DNA from: Rhizophagus sp. LPA8_4_AMF
Taxonomy: Eukaryota; Glomeromycota; Glomeromycetes; Glomerales; Glomeraceae
Length of the DNA: 48,016 nt
NCBI GenBank assembly: GCA_021464525.1
Contig: JADRCO010000149.1
Span: 1-48,016 of the forward strand
Direction: 5' to 3'
Each line of letters starts with the position of its first letter. Position 1 is the first letter of the stretch. The notes beneath the pieces are model-generated. The model ran no database searches, had not been told where the DNA came from, and worked only from the letters and a program-made list of their open reading frames with translations. Shown here piece after piece: positions 13,301 through 28,900 of the stretch. The position numbers and the translations under genes are program-made.

Positions 13301-13587
13301 ATAATAATTAATAATAATAATATTTTTCTCTTAAAAAGTAAGAGTAACAACTTTTTTACAGTTATTGTATATTACCGAGATCTGCATCAGTAGACACGGA
13401 ATTTGAAATTAATACCTTGGGAATGTGAGTCTTGTATGGAAGGAGAGGAAAAGTTAAAGTTATGGTGAACATTTGAGTCGGATGCAACCAAGGTAAAGGT
13501 TGACTCTGTAACTTCTTCAACCTTAGAGGAAGGTTGTAAGTTGTCTTCGAGTTGATTTCCCGTAAACTTGTCCTGCGTTTGTCCCAT
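10395..13587 (-). CDS. Large low-complexity Asn/Ser/Thr-rich protein with C-terminal CxxC motif
   Basis: I do not recognise a named family. Exon 1 is 13587..13416 (starting MGQTQDKFTG) and exon 2 is 13252..10395. The donor after CAAG and the TTCAG acceptor keep frame, giving 1009 residues. Most of the chain is disordered: Ser/Thr/Pro/Asn-rich, with poly-Asn runs (about 12180-12120 and 11640-11590), an acidic patch (EDDDDFDAEEDEG), basic patches (KKKRKALQ, PKRLPRKKNKKK) and a His/Gln-rich run near 10720-10640. The only ordered-looking part is near residues 950-975, GDWICMFCEYKLYYGDGRR, a WxCxxC half-site followed by an Arg-rich stretch. Composition and basic patches suggest a nuclear regulatory or RNA-associated protein, but that is inference. 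ATG 13587 is the first ATG of its frame; an upstream extension would have to begin at TTG. Confidence 0.72.
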
Positions 13588-16345
13588 GATGGTTTTCTTG
13601 TGCGCCCCTGATGAGGCGTTGATTGAAGTCAATTTGACGGTTTTAATGGTGATAATTGATGGGGGAAAAAAATTGAATCGCGAAACCAAGCAATAAAAGT
13701 CAAATATAATATCGAGAAAATTAGAAAATAAAAGAAAAAAAAGGGTTGTAAAAATTTTTTATAACTTAGAAAAGTTTCGATTATTAGAAGAAGAAAACAA
13801 AAACATGAAAGAATAAAAAAAACGAAAATAAGTCAAAAGGTAAGAAACCAACCTTAATATTAAGAGTAAAAATTTCAGTTAATTCAGTTATAAGGTTGTT
13901 TCATGTGTCACTGAAAAGCGACGTCATTAAACATTAAACGTTTTTGTTGTTAGCATAACCTACATATATACAAGCCCCTAATGGTTATGAATATTTTGTA
14001 AACCAGCCGCAAATCCTGTCTCTTGGCAAGCGGGAACTCTATATCTTTTTTTATGATACTGATACTTTGTGTGAGACCAAATTATTTATATCATAATATC
14101 ATTAAAGTAACTAATTAAACATTGCTGTATTACTTTTTATCATATTTTTAACATCATATGTTAGCAGATGATGGGATTGATGGGATAAAAAGAAATTGCG
14201 GATAGAAATTTCTAATTAAAAATATCTTCACTGTACAAACCAAACTTGAAAACGGCTCAGCAAACATCGCATTCGCCACACCAATTTTTTTCGCGTTACG
14301 ATCTGACGATCTGCAGTATCATTTTTTTTTTACTCTTTTTGCATGCATCGGTTTGCATGTTATTATTTTTAAAATATTCAAACCCACCCACCACATGTAA
14401 GAAAGAATGAATGTATAAGATATATATAAAGTTTGAATTATCCAATATATTATTATATATTGGATCTTAGATTTATTTTGATTAGTAATTTACAGTAGCT
14501 ATAAAAGGAATTGATATTATCTACTTATCTAATAAAATGTTTTTTTTGTTGATAATTAAGATAATGATGATGATAAATCTTTGAATCAAAAAAAAAATTT
14601 CAGAATGGAGTACAAATTCATTAGAATTTTAATTTTAAAAGAAAACAATATATAAATTCTTTTGGCTAATCTTATTTAAAATGAATATGTTGATATACAT
14701 ATATTATATATGAACACATATATATATATACTGTATATATATATATTTACTTTTCATTTCTCAACCCAAGTTATTTAGTTTAATATCAAGTTTATTTCTT
14801 ATTATTTATTTTTTAAAAACGTTTATTTAAAATATTTTTGAAAATATCTAAATCTGACCAAAATTATAACATTATTTTCGGCCAGAATTATATATCACGT
14901 GATATAACTAGCACTATATATTATTGACAAGCACGATTCCTTTGCCAGTAAATATAAAATATCCAGTATTATTCGTCATATGGCGCCATAGATCAGTTCC
15001 AATATTGGCTTTGCTGATCATCGCTCATCTGTTATTTTGAATATTTTGTTTTTTTTTAGTTGTGTGAACTAACCCTTTGTATTACATAGTATACACGTGG
15101 CAATAGACATAATACGATAATATAAAGCGGGAACAAATAACGAATAATAATGTAACCAAGTAAATCCCGATAAAATTTCAGTTATAACCCCTAAAATTTC
15201 CCTGAACTTAAACCAAAAAGAGAAATATCATAACAAAGACTGACGAATGAAAAATGTTTACTGCGGAAAATTGATCATGTATTGATATGTGATGACATGT
15301 TACATTTATCCAAAATTGGATAATGAAGGCGAGTTTTTATTCCTTTTACTGAAATTCTAAGTCAAAATTTTGCAAATTATCTTTTTTTTTGATGATTTTA
15401 TCGTAAAATTATTAAAAGGATTAAATAATTCATAATTTGATGAAATCTAATTCATTGAATAATATTATAATAAAAGAACGAGAATAAATTATTATTATTT
15501 CATAATATATTTATTTAAATAAAATAAAAAAGTGTCAAAATATTTGTACCCTATCGTCAATTTTTCGAATTGATACTTCATTTTTATATCTGGTTACATC
15601 ATAATTCATCAAAATATATATTAATTATTTTCTCTCCTCGTCCGACCACAATCACTTTAATTATATCATTATTCTTTTAATTCAAGCCACAGTCCGAATC
15701 GCTTTGGTTAAAGTTTGAGATGTGACGCGTAATTGACTGATTAGCATTATCTCTTATTAATTATTTGTTTTTAAAGCATATTATTCTACGAAAGAGATGT
15801 TAAAATATTCTCTATTAAGTTGAAAATATTAAAGCATTTGTAATTTGAGTTCATTAATTATGATGCATGTAAAATACATGAATTAGCAATATGAAAGAAT
15901 TAACGGTCATAAAGAGTATTCGTTCGTTAAACTTCTATATATTGGACTATTATATTAGTCATATTTGACCGTCTTCTCTGTTGTTACTAATAATATTCTT
16001 TCTCATGCACGTTCTACAAAGAATCAATCTGATTTTTTTTTTATCAATATCAGTAGTAGTTAATTGCAGGGGTTAGATTATTTTTATTTTGGTTACTCGG
16101 ACTCTCAAAAAAGAATATTTAAACGCGCCCTTTTGAGAGTTTTGAGAAAAAAAATTCTCTTCCTACTTACTGTTTACTTTATAAACAAAGAAATAAAAAA
16201 CTTAAAGGTATATACTATATCCCTTGAAACAAGCTTTAAAATTATTATATTTTTAACCCTTTTTCTTTTGTCGCGTTTATAGATTTAACCGATTGACTTT
16301 CTTTCTTAGACAAACCTAAAGTTTATTTACTTAGAGTTACTCAAA
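13588..16345. promoter_or_regulatory. Long divergent intergenic region
   Basis: About 2.75 kb lies between two diverging genes (starts at 13587 on minus and 16346 on plus), much longer than the other divergent spacers here (about 0.2 kb). No coding fragment is recognised. Notable sequence includes TA-rich tracts near 14700-14750, a 12-bp perfect palindrome TATGGCGCCATA at 14979-14990, and a perfect 10-bp inverted repeat at 16101-16140 close to the plus-strand gene. It should hold both promoters and 5' UTRs, possibly a 5' UTR intron or an unrecognised non-coding RNA. Confidence 0.45.
16101..16140. repeat. Perfect 10-bp inverted repeat upstream of an unknown gene
   Basis: ACTCTCAAAA (16101-16110) is repeated exactly inverted as TTTTGAGAGT (16131-16140) with a 20-base spacer. 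It lies about 205 bp before the start codon at 16346, in the promoter or 5' leader. It could be a protein-binding site or, if transcribed, a stem-loop. Confidence 0.6.
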
Positions 16346-18172
16346 ATGAATACACCACAAAACACTACTGAACAACAACACTTAAACGATTTAGTTAAAC
16401 TTGTTAAATTGGCTCGTCAAGATCCTGAGAACGACGGATGTAACGATCACCAGGTAAGTTTTCTTTTTCGTATTTTATACGCGAACGTTTTGTAATGTTT
16501 AAATGTGAGATGAAAAAAAAAGAGAGTTTCTTTTTTCTTTTTTTTTTTTGTTCTTCGTTTCAATATTATCTGCAATTTTTAAAACATTACACCCAATAAA
16601 TGTTCTAACGAATTTTAGATTGCTTGTGATATTTTACTATACCTGCAATATGCATCATACAAGTACAAGAACGGTTGGCAGAATTTTAATCTTGCGACAG
16701 TTACGCAATTGTTCGAAGAAAAGATGAAGATGGAAACCCTTAATAAGGACAATATAAAACTTTCGGAGGATTCTACACGAATAGAGGCAGATTCTTATTT
16801 TGATTTTCCTGATTATTCTTCTAACGATGAATCTAGCGAGGTTCTTGAAACTAATATAAATGATGATTCACAGAATTTACGCAAATCATCCAGTTCATAT
16901 GCTTCGTCACATAGTACCATAGTTTCAAGTCAACGATCAAGTAACGCGTCTAATTTCTCATCAACTTATCCCTCTTTAACACAAGATCTTTCTGGACCTC
17001 GTGATAGTATTACTATGAAAGAATTACAAAGAGATCTTTCAAATGATAACAATTCCTATCAAGAACTCGACAGGTTAAATAATGATCCCTCGATTCCCTG
17101 TAATCTAGATTCAAATTCTACTATATTTCGTCCTGTATTACAAAATTCATCGAAATATGGATCAAACATTATATCAGCTTTCCTAGAGTCCGACTGGCCA
17201 TCAGATGATGAGGATGAAACGCCTTTTTCTTCTTCAATTAAAGAACGGGGTCATGCTGAGTATGAAGAAAAAAGACGACAAGCGGAGGCAAACACAAGAG
17301 GTATATGTGACCCAGGAACTGTATCGCTTGTTCAAGTACGGAAAGCATTTCCGATAAATGAAAATAATATGTTAGAATCATCGAAAAATGCCAGTAAAAA
17401 AACAGTAAAAAATATCGGTAAAGGAAAAAAGTTGACAAAGGCGAACAAAAAGTCGAAAAAACAAACAAATTCAATAATTCCACCGATTACAACTTCAACT
17501 GAATCGATGTCATCCTCTGGATTAAATTCACTGTCAAACACGATTCCCGGGTTACAAGTTATTTCACCACGCACTATAATTTCGGGATTGTCTTTTTCCG
17601 AGTTTGACCAACATATAGAAGAACAAGAACGATCACAAACCTCCGTAAAAGGAACAAAGAGAAAAGTACGTGATTGCGATGATGTTACAGAAAATCTTGT
17701 ACCTGGGGATTTCGATGTCGATAAAATGTTTGACGATTTCGATCCGACAGCGCACTCGATCAATGTGACACCAGGAACGATGTATAATCAACTTTTGGCT
17801 GATATCTCTCCATCGATAAGGAATCGTTTCGCGGCTAACTCACCTGGGCAAGAATTTGATTATTTATGGGCTACATATAGCGCTTCTGCTAATAAACGAT
17901 CTCGAAAAAGCCCAAAATACAAAGAACAAATGATAAACTTTGAACCCAAAGTGGTAGAAGCTCGCAACAATACGGAAGCAATACCTTCTTCCTATCAGGC
18001 ATCATTAGATGCTTGGGCGGCAAGTGGTGCAGTTTCCACGTCGCAAACTCCCATTCTAATAGAAGTACCTAGTACTCCTCCACATCAAATTAGGTCGGCA
18101 TCTGGCGCAAGAACGCCAGGCTCTGCATTTTCGCTGAGCGAATTCCTTAACTTATCACCATCACCTATGTAG
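16346..18172 (+). CDS. Unrecognised 553-residue acidic, serine-rich protein
   Basis: I do not recognise this protein. Exon 1 is 16346..16453, ending CAG before GTAAGT. Exon 2 starts at 16619 after TTTTAG. Both are phase 0, giving 553 residues. The first ~70 residues look folded: a helical start (NDLVKLVKLARQDPENDG) and then IACDILLYLQYASYKYKNGW before a TVTQLFEEKMKME helix. The rest is Ser/Asn/acid-rich and probably disordered, with an acidic patch (DWPSDDEDETPF), a lysine-rich basic patch near 17400-17465, a DFDVDKMFDDFDP acidic/hydrophobic segment, and Ser/Pro-rich ends (SLSEFLNLSPSP). Basic and acidic-hydrophobic patches would fit a nuclear regulator, but no DNA-binding domain is visible. 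Its single intron near the 5' end and long upstream region set it apart from its neighbours. Confidence 0.82.
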
Positions 18173-19191
18173 AAATTTCCAAGGTGGAGCGATGAAAGAG
18201 TATATATATGTGTAAAAAAAATTTTAATATAAAGTAAAAGAAGTTAGGTAGACAAAAATTATTAATGTGTAATTAATTACAAAATTAATTATATGTAATA
18301 TTGCAAAACAAAGTAGATAAACATATTTGATGGTAAAAAAAATATAATTATTAGTAGAATTTCTTTTTGTTTTTGTGAAAATATTTTCGCAAAAACATTT
18401 TGTATATAATAAAATTAGAAAAGTTAGGTTTTACAAAAAAGTCTTGCATGAGAGATTCAAAAGTGGGTTTTTTTTTTATTTAAATTGTATTTATAATCAC
18501 ATTGTTATAGCATTGGTGGAATATAATGCTATCTGCGGTAAAATCAGGTGATAATGTTTTTTGAGATATAATGACAATAAAGGAATAACTATGACACATT
18601 TATCAAAAGAAATTTAATTATGTCATCAACGTGGAATGTAGATCACTACAATTGGGATGGTAATCGTATGAATAATTTTTCCGATTTACTTATCAAAAAA
18701 GGTTAATCTGCACCCTAAAATCGTATAAATTTACTTTTACGGGTTAATCGTGTGAAAAAATAAAGGAATTTAAGCAAACCCCTTTGTTGCAATTATAACA
18801 GAAACGTTGAGACTCCTAAAATTAGTGTATTCAAAAAGGGTAGTACAATATGTTAAACTTTAATTTTTTATTCACTATTATACACTATATACATATCTAT
18901 ATTTCAGAAAAATTGTCTTGTAAATTGAAAGATGAGAACAGTTTGAAATAATAGATCTTAAAAATTCCTCTGATAATAATTCTTATCAAGTCCGAATTTG
19001 ACAAGAAATTATGGGATCCTATTCTAAAAGTTAAAAAAAAATAATACTAACATCTTTACAAAGACCAATACTTAAAAAAAAAAAAAATTTTTTTTCTTAT
19101 GAAATAACGAAATCAGAATCAATTTCAATTTTACCTCATATTTAATATAGAAATCTTCTAAATAGTCTATCGATTCATAACAGTTAATGTA
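18173..19191. other. Convergent intergenic region, 3' flanks
   Basis: This lies between the 3' ends of the unknown plus-strand gene and the minus-strand WRAP53 gene, so it should contain both 3' UTRs and terminators. A/T homopolymers are frequent. A minus-strand segment near 19191-19135 may be an extra WRAP53 exon (see that entry). I see nothing else coding. Confidence 0.45.
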
Positions 19192-21494
19192 CTAAATAAA
19201 TTTTACATAAGTCATTATATAATTATCAGATCGATTATCACTTACTATATTTGAGTTATTCATTTGTTCTTCGACCATTGAAATATTAGCGTTTAAACTA
19301 ATTTCATTACCAATATCTATTGTTCCTTGGTTATCAAAACTATATTCTTTTGATGTGTTTTCCTCCCCTTCTATATTCGTTACAGGGTGAATTACGATTT
19401 CACCTTCTGCACTATAATAACACCAAGCATAATCTCCTTTAGCTCTCCAAATTTTGAGCGAATTATCACTTGGGATGGTTTGATTTTGATCATTTTCTGA
19501 TATATCGCCATCGATCAATTTAAACTTTCTTTGTCCAGAACAAGAGGCAATAAGCGGCAAAGTAGGGTGAATCGACGTAGCTGAAATGGCATCTAAAAAA
19601 CAAAGTTACATTAATTCAAATTCTCGTAATAAGAAATAAAACCCGATAAGCTTAAAGTATATACTATACCATCATGTGCTACCTTATCCAACACTTTACG
19701 TGGACTTCCTTTAGAATCAAGATTAACCAAATCATAAACGATCATTTTTCCATCCTGTATAAAAAAAAATATTTTATTACAAAATTTCCAATGGTTGTAA
19801 TAGATTAATAGCTGATTTATAAACCTACAAGACTTCCTGTAACCAAAAAAGAACCCGTAATATCCAGGTCAAATGATAATCTCTGATTCGTGTTACCATT
19901 ACGTTCCAATTTATATAAAATATTACCAGTATTTCGAATATCCCAGCAACGTATATAATTATCTTTTCGAGATGATGAAAAAAGAGATTTCCCATCTCGC
20001 GAAAATTGGACCTAGGATTAATAAAAATCTATCTTTAATTCTATTTTCATTTCGTGTAATATATTCATTTCGTGTAATATATGTAGAATTTCTATCTTAT
20101 ACTTGTATAATGTCTCCAATTGACTCATTTTCTGTCCCCTGTAAGATACAACACAATTCATTGTTTGACTCATCGTATAATCCAATTGTTTGTGAATAAG
20201 ATCCTGCTGCATATAAACCTGATCTATCAGGATTAAATGCCAAGCATGAAATAATTCCTACAATAATTTATACTATCAATAAATCGGATTTAACACATAA
20301 TAACTAAGTTAACAATTGTTTTTTAATTAACCTTTTTGTCCCTCTTTACTTTTACGTGAAGGGGTTGTTTTAATATCTTGACCATCGCGCCCAGGACGAT
20401 CTAAGTCAAAAATTTTTATCATATTCTTATATCCACAATATATCCTATTACAAAGTAAGGTTAAATTTGAATAAATAATTTGATGAGAAAAGAGTTCATT
20501 TAAATTTACCTTGAACCGTCTAAATTGAAAGTCAATGCATTAGGTCCTACAATTTCATCCCGATGATCAATTATGGTGTAAGAACATCTCACCTGAAAAT
20601 AAGATGACAAAGAATATTATAACTGAACCCACTAAAATGACATCCTTTGATCCATTTACCTTCCCAGTATAAGCATCCCATAAATGAATTGGATGTTCAC
20701 GACTTGACGAGAGAAAACAACAAGTGTCAGGATCTAGTTTGAAATTGAAATTTTTTTCAATCATTTTGTTAATTTCGTAATATGTATTGTAGGAAACTTA
20801 TATGATCTACCTTGAATAGACATCATAGGGTACCAACAAAAATCGTATATTGTTTCTCCCGCATGACAGGCAAGAATCGGGCTTAATTCAATTTCTATAA
20901 TTTAATTTCTAAATTAGAAATTAGTTATTTATGATATCAATCTATATAATCAAATTTTACCATCAGCTATTTCTAAAGCATTTCTAGGTCTATTTCAATT
21001 TTAATAAAATCAGTATTTATTAAGAAATAAGATAAGAAATATCATTTAAATTAATACTCACAGATCAAAAATTCTTAATACATTGTCATTCGTTGACGTT
21101 AATATACATGATCCGTCCGGTGACCTTCCGAAATAATAAATATTTCAGTAAGCTGTAAATACCAGTTTTTCTTCAGAAATATGGTTGGTTTCTTTATTTA
21201 TAATTAAGAATTTGCTAAACTTCTTTCTCACCATTTAGCATTTTTTAAAAAATTCTCCTCTGATGCATTCGGTATATATATATCCGATAACTTTTCAAAC
21301 AATTTAAGTTGTTTTAAAGATTCGAGTACTGTGCTACTAAATTGCTTTTTAGTGGAACATACTGAACTAATTTCTTGCGTAAAATCGTATTGTAATACAG
21401 AAAAGTATTCAGTATTTTCATTATTATTAATCGTTTCTTTCGTGAATTCTGTAGAATCTACTTCTATAACCGAGATTTCACTAACTTCCTCCAT
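19192..21494 (-). CDS. WD-repeat protein WRAP53/TCAB1 (WDR79) homologue
   Basis: In animals WRAP53/TCAB1 binds CAB-box RNAs, including telomerase RNA and scaRNAs, and takes them to Cajal bodies; yeast Swt21 is the proposed relative. The gene has about 11 short exons. The N-terminal 85 residues are acidic and unordered. The propeller then follows the family order: KW joined to SPDGSCILTSTNDNVLRIFDL, an ETIYDFCWYPMM segment, the diagnostic SSSREHPIHLWDAYTGKV, NALTFNLDGSRIYCGYKN, GIISCLAFNPD, a YAAGSYSQTIGLYD blade, FSRDGKSLFSSSRKDN with RCWDIRNTGNILY, and TNQRLSFDLDITGSFLVTGSLDGKM. ATG 21494 is the first of its frame. The 3' end is uncertain: a consensus GTAAGT donor at 19245 and a TTTAG acceptor at 19192 would replace the last 17 residues with a further exon from 19191, with a stop as far as about 19056. 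Family assignment is firm; a telomerase role is inference. Confidence 0.87.
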
Positions 21495-21726
21495 TAAAAC
21501 CGGACACCGGAATCAAACAGAATAATTGGCGACAGCAATTTTCCACATGGAAATTTCTTATAGCATAATTACGTAATTGTTTCTAAATCTGGAATGTAAA
21601 ATTTATGATCTATCTCCTCCTGCGGCTAGGTTGCGGCATGTCGATCACTTATTAATTATAAATATAACCTTTCACGCCAAATTAATTATTTTTAAAAATT
21701 TTTTCTGTATTTCATAAGTTTGTATA
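21495..21726. promoter_or_regulatory. Shared divergent promoter, WRAP53 / XPB
   Basis: Only 232 bp separate the two divergent start codons (21494 on minus, 21727 on plus), so the genes probably share a bidirectional promoter. The centre (21615-21650) is distinctly GC-richer than the surroundings. No specific factor site can be assigned. Confidence 0.5.
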
Positions 21727-25279
<3,553 letters not shown>

Positions 25280-25904
25280 GGTAGATGAATGGTAAAAAAA
25301 GATTTCTTTTTTTTGTGAAAATAGAATTATTATATGCAATTTATTTTAATAATAATTATTTAGAAAATAAAAAAAAAAATCATATACAAAAAACACAAAA
25401 AACATTATTGATTTTGGTGATATATATATTTTTTAATAATGAATAAACTACTTTATTTACATGAGATTATTAAGTAAAATGTTCTTAATGAGAATATTCT
25501 ACAAATGATAATATTAAATAGCTATTAAATGTATTACAAAAATTCAATGTGTTAATCCAATAATAAATATATTTTTTTGAAACAAGAATTCACATGCTTT
25601 CTAAAAAATCTATAAATAAACATAATCAAGAAACAGGAAGTAATTAAAATTAAATCAATAATTGTACACAAAAGTAATTTACTTAACCTATCGAAAAAAA
25701 AAAAAAAAAAATTTATATATATATATATATATATTAATAAGTAATATATCTCCTGATAATAATATTTATTGAGGATAAGTTATACATTATGATGAGTAAA
25801 ATCATATTTTTTTTTCTTTTTCTTTTTTTGTAGCATCGAAATCTCCAATTTAGAACGGTAATTAATCTACCACCTATTATTATATAAATAGTGGATGATA
25901 TTGT
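25280..25904. other. Convergent 3' flanks of XPB and the Nto1-like gene
   Basis: About 625 bp of very AT-rich DNA lie between the two convergent stop codons. A (TA)n tract sits near 25713-25733 next to a poly-A run at about 25695-25710, and further A/T runs are frequent. It must contain both 3' UTRs; no gene or RNA is recognised. Confidence 0.5.
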
Positions 25905-28900
25905 TTATTTATTACGACTATTTCTTCTTACTGGAACAATTCCTGGTCTTGCAAGTTGATCTAGCAGAATAGGTTCAATTCCTCTTGATTTACAAGCAGC
26001 TTCATACGCATTCGGAATTTCTCTTTTCATATTGGATTTCATTCCTCTATCCCTTAATTTAGACAAATCTGTTTTTTCGTCTCCCATAAGAATTACTTTA
26101 TTTGCTGGAACCCATTTCCTAAATCATGAAAAAAAAAATATTAATTATTATATAAATGCTAACGATTAAAATAAGTATTAAATCACGCTTACCAGCTACG
26201 ATTATAATTCTTTTTTCCAAGCTTCCTTTCGTCAAAAAAATGGACCAAGTAAGTATCACCTTCCTTCTTATCTGCTCGGATTGCTGATGTAATGTTTGCT
26301 TTATCTGGATCTGCAACCTACAAAAATAATTATGGTTAATTAACAACGAGACCAACAAGTTATTGATATTAATTATATTAATTGTGAACGAAATTTACCT
26401 CAGCAGGGTACCAAGGAAATCCTTGCATTTTTGCCCAAACCAAGCTACCAAAGGGAATGTTTGTGACTTCGGCAGTTGATGAATCAATAGAGCCTTTTCG
26501 GCTACGTGTTTGTACAGTGAATTCTGAGTTCAACTCACTTGGAGTATTTACCAATGCAGTCTCGCTTATAATTTGACTGTTGGATCGACTGCGTCTAATC
26601 ACTTCTGATGATTCTGCTTCTTTTGATGCTGATAATTAGTTACATACGAAACGTTTAGTATCGCTTATTTCAAGAGCAAACTTACCAACTGGAATTTCGT
26701 CATCCTTTTCGTCCTTTACAATATCTGACATACTACTTTTTCGAGACCTTGTTCGAGTAGCAATCACACTATCATTATCAATGATAGGAACTTGATATTC
26801 AATTCCATTGACAGGTGGAACTTGTTCTTGAATTATTTCCTCCTCCTCCTCATCTTCATCCGATAAAAAAATCCATCCTTTTGGCAATTTCCTGCCATCC
26901 AAAACTTCTTTTACTTTATAATCTTCAACTTTAGTTTCTTGATCCGTTTTCAATGATGACCTTGTGCGACTTCGTAAAACGCGTGGTGATCCTTCCCCAT
27001 TTTCTGTTGGATTTCCACGTCTTCCGCGCGTCCTTTTTGTTTTCTTTGGTATAGTAGCCTTCTTTTTAGATTCCAGTATTTTTAAAGGATCTGAATTATA
27101 TGTAAAAATTTCTGGATGCAACTGGACATTCAAAACACCTTTTTCTGGATCTATATTTAATCCAGTATAATCCTGTTCAGCTCTGTCCAAAATGGGTTGT
27201 GATTGTGCCTGCAATTTCTTAGCGACTCGATAGTAAATAGTATCAGAAGTATTATATGTCATAGCATTACGAAATACAAGTTCAAGATCATCCTATTTAT
27301 CAAGAGAAAAAAAAAATTATTGTTGGCCCAAGGGGAAAAAAATTTTTACGTTAAAAAATTATTAGGGATACCTTAAATTCTTGCATTCCATTACCAAGAA
27401 TATATTCATGTGCATCGATCTTTTTGCGCATTGTCCCAAAGTCCATTGGATGTTTTATATGTATCAAATAATCGGGAACTTCCTCAATCGACACTGGCTT
27501 TGCAAATATTTCATTCTTATCTAGCCTATTATGGTAAATATATTATAAGTTAAAGTATAAAAAGAAATAGACAATATCTGAAAATATATATATATATATA
27601 TATAAATATTTACGCCGCAATTTCTTCTAATACCGGTCGAAGAATACAATCAAGAGGGAAAAGAATTGTTTCAAGATATTTCACTTGCAACCTTGTCTTC
27701 TTTAATTTTTCCTTTTCACGTCTGTGTACTAAATCCACCAGCATTCTTACTTTTTCCAAATCCTTACGAAGGTCAGTCATTGCCTGTATAATATAACAGC
27801 AAACAATTATTAATTATATGTATTTTTCCGAATATTTGAATAAAATTCATACCAAATATTTGGCCCATTTTTCTTCCTCAGATTGTTTGTGAGCAGAAGC
27901 GGAAGCCGTCCATGGCTTTTTTTTTTAAAAAAAAGTTTAATAATAAATTTAAGAAATAAATTTTAAATAAAGAAATTCCATACCTCAAGATGTAATCTTT
28001 TCAATAAAGGAGCTCCACGTCGAGATTCTCTCTTTAAAGACCAATATTTACAAATAGTAGTAACGAGCTCTTGCCTTTTTCGCAGTGTGCCTTTCTGTTT
28101 TGATAACACTGGCAATAATTTTTCCATTATAATTGCTGGCGCTACTGGTGCTGTATCAGTATAAGTGTGGTTGTACGCGCGGGCAGCTTTGGAATTTTTA
28201 TTTTCAACAGTTTGGGTAACCTTCCCGTTTTCAGAGCTACGTAAAGCTCTATTCGCTTTACGATTGCTCGTTACATCATCTATTTGCTTTCGTTTCCTCG
28301 TTTTACGTGAAGGTGTTTCTGTTCTGTCAATGTATTGGTCTTCTATATCGTCAACATCGCTATCACTTGGAACATAAACATCGGATTCATCAGTTCCATA
28401 GTCAATATCGTGTCTACGTTTCTTTCCTGTTTGTACAGGATCCATTAAAAGTTTTTGTGCCGCTGCGAGTGTGCTCGCAACGTCGACATGTTCTCTATAA
28501 TCTCGCTATAATAATTAATATTAATTAGCAAGAAAGTTTAAATAACAAACAAGAATATTAAAAAAAAATAAAATAAATATCATACAGGTGTGTGTTTATC
28601 ACAATAAGCCTTCATAATATAATGACTATGATGTTCATCAGGGAATTTCATCCTCATACAAAGTTTCGCCTTTCTTGCACATGTTACATGGAAAGCTGTA
28701 CAACAATGAGTATTTTGACACTGTATGCATGCGCCCATTCTCTTCTCACATATATAACATTTCTAATAATTTTAAATTAATTTTTTTTTTTTTTTTAAAC
28801 AAAAAAAATTATACTTGGCTTAAAAGAAAGAAAAAGAAATTAATTTAAATCAATTTACTAGTTTCCATCGTCCACGTGGAATTCCTTCTATATTATCGAT

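Noticed and set aside
13285-13317. Coding start of the low-complexity gene placed at 13286
   Set aside because: The codon there is TTG, preceded by an AAT-repeat with an in-frame stop; the splice join from 13416 to 13252 removes this segment and keeps frame.
14979-14990. Palindrome TATGGCGCCATA as a functional operator
   Set aside because: Only one copy, and a 12-bp palindrome can occur by chance in this length of DNA; kept only as a note in the intergenic entry.
25713-25733. (TA)n tract as an origin or transposon end
   Set aside because: Similar TA tracts occur near 14715 and 27590; these are ordinary microsatellites in AT-rich DNA with no flanking element structure.
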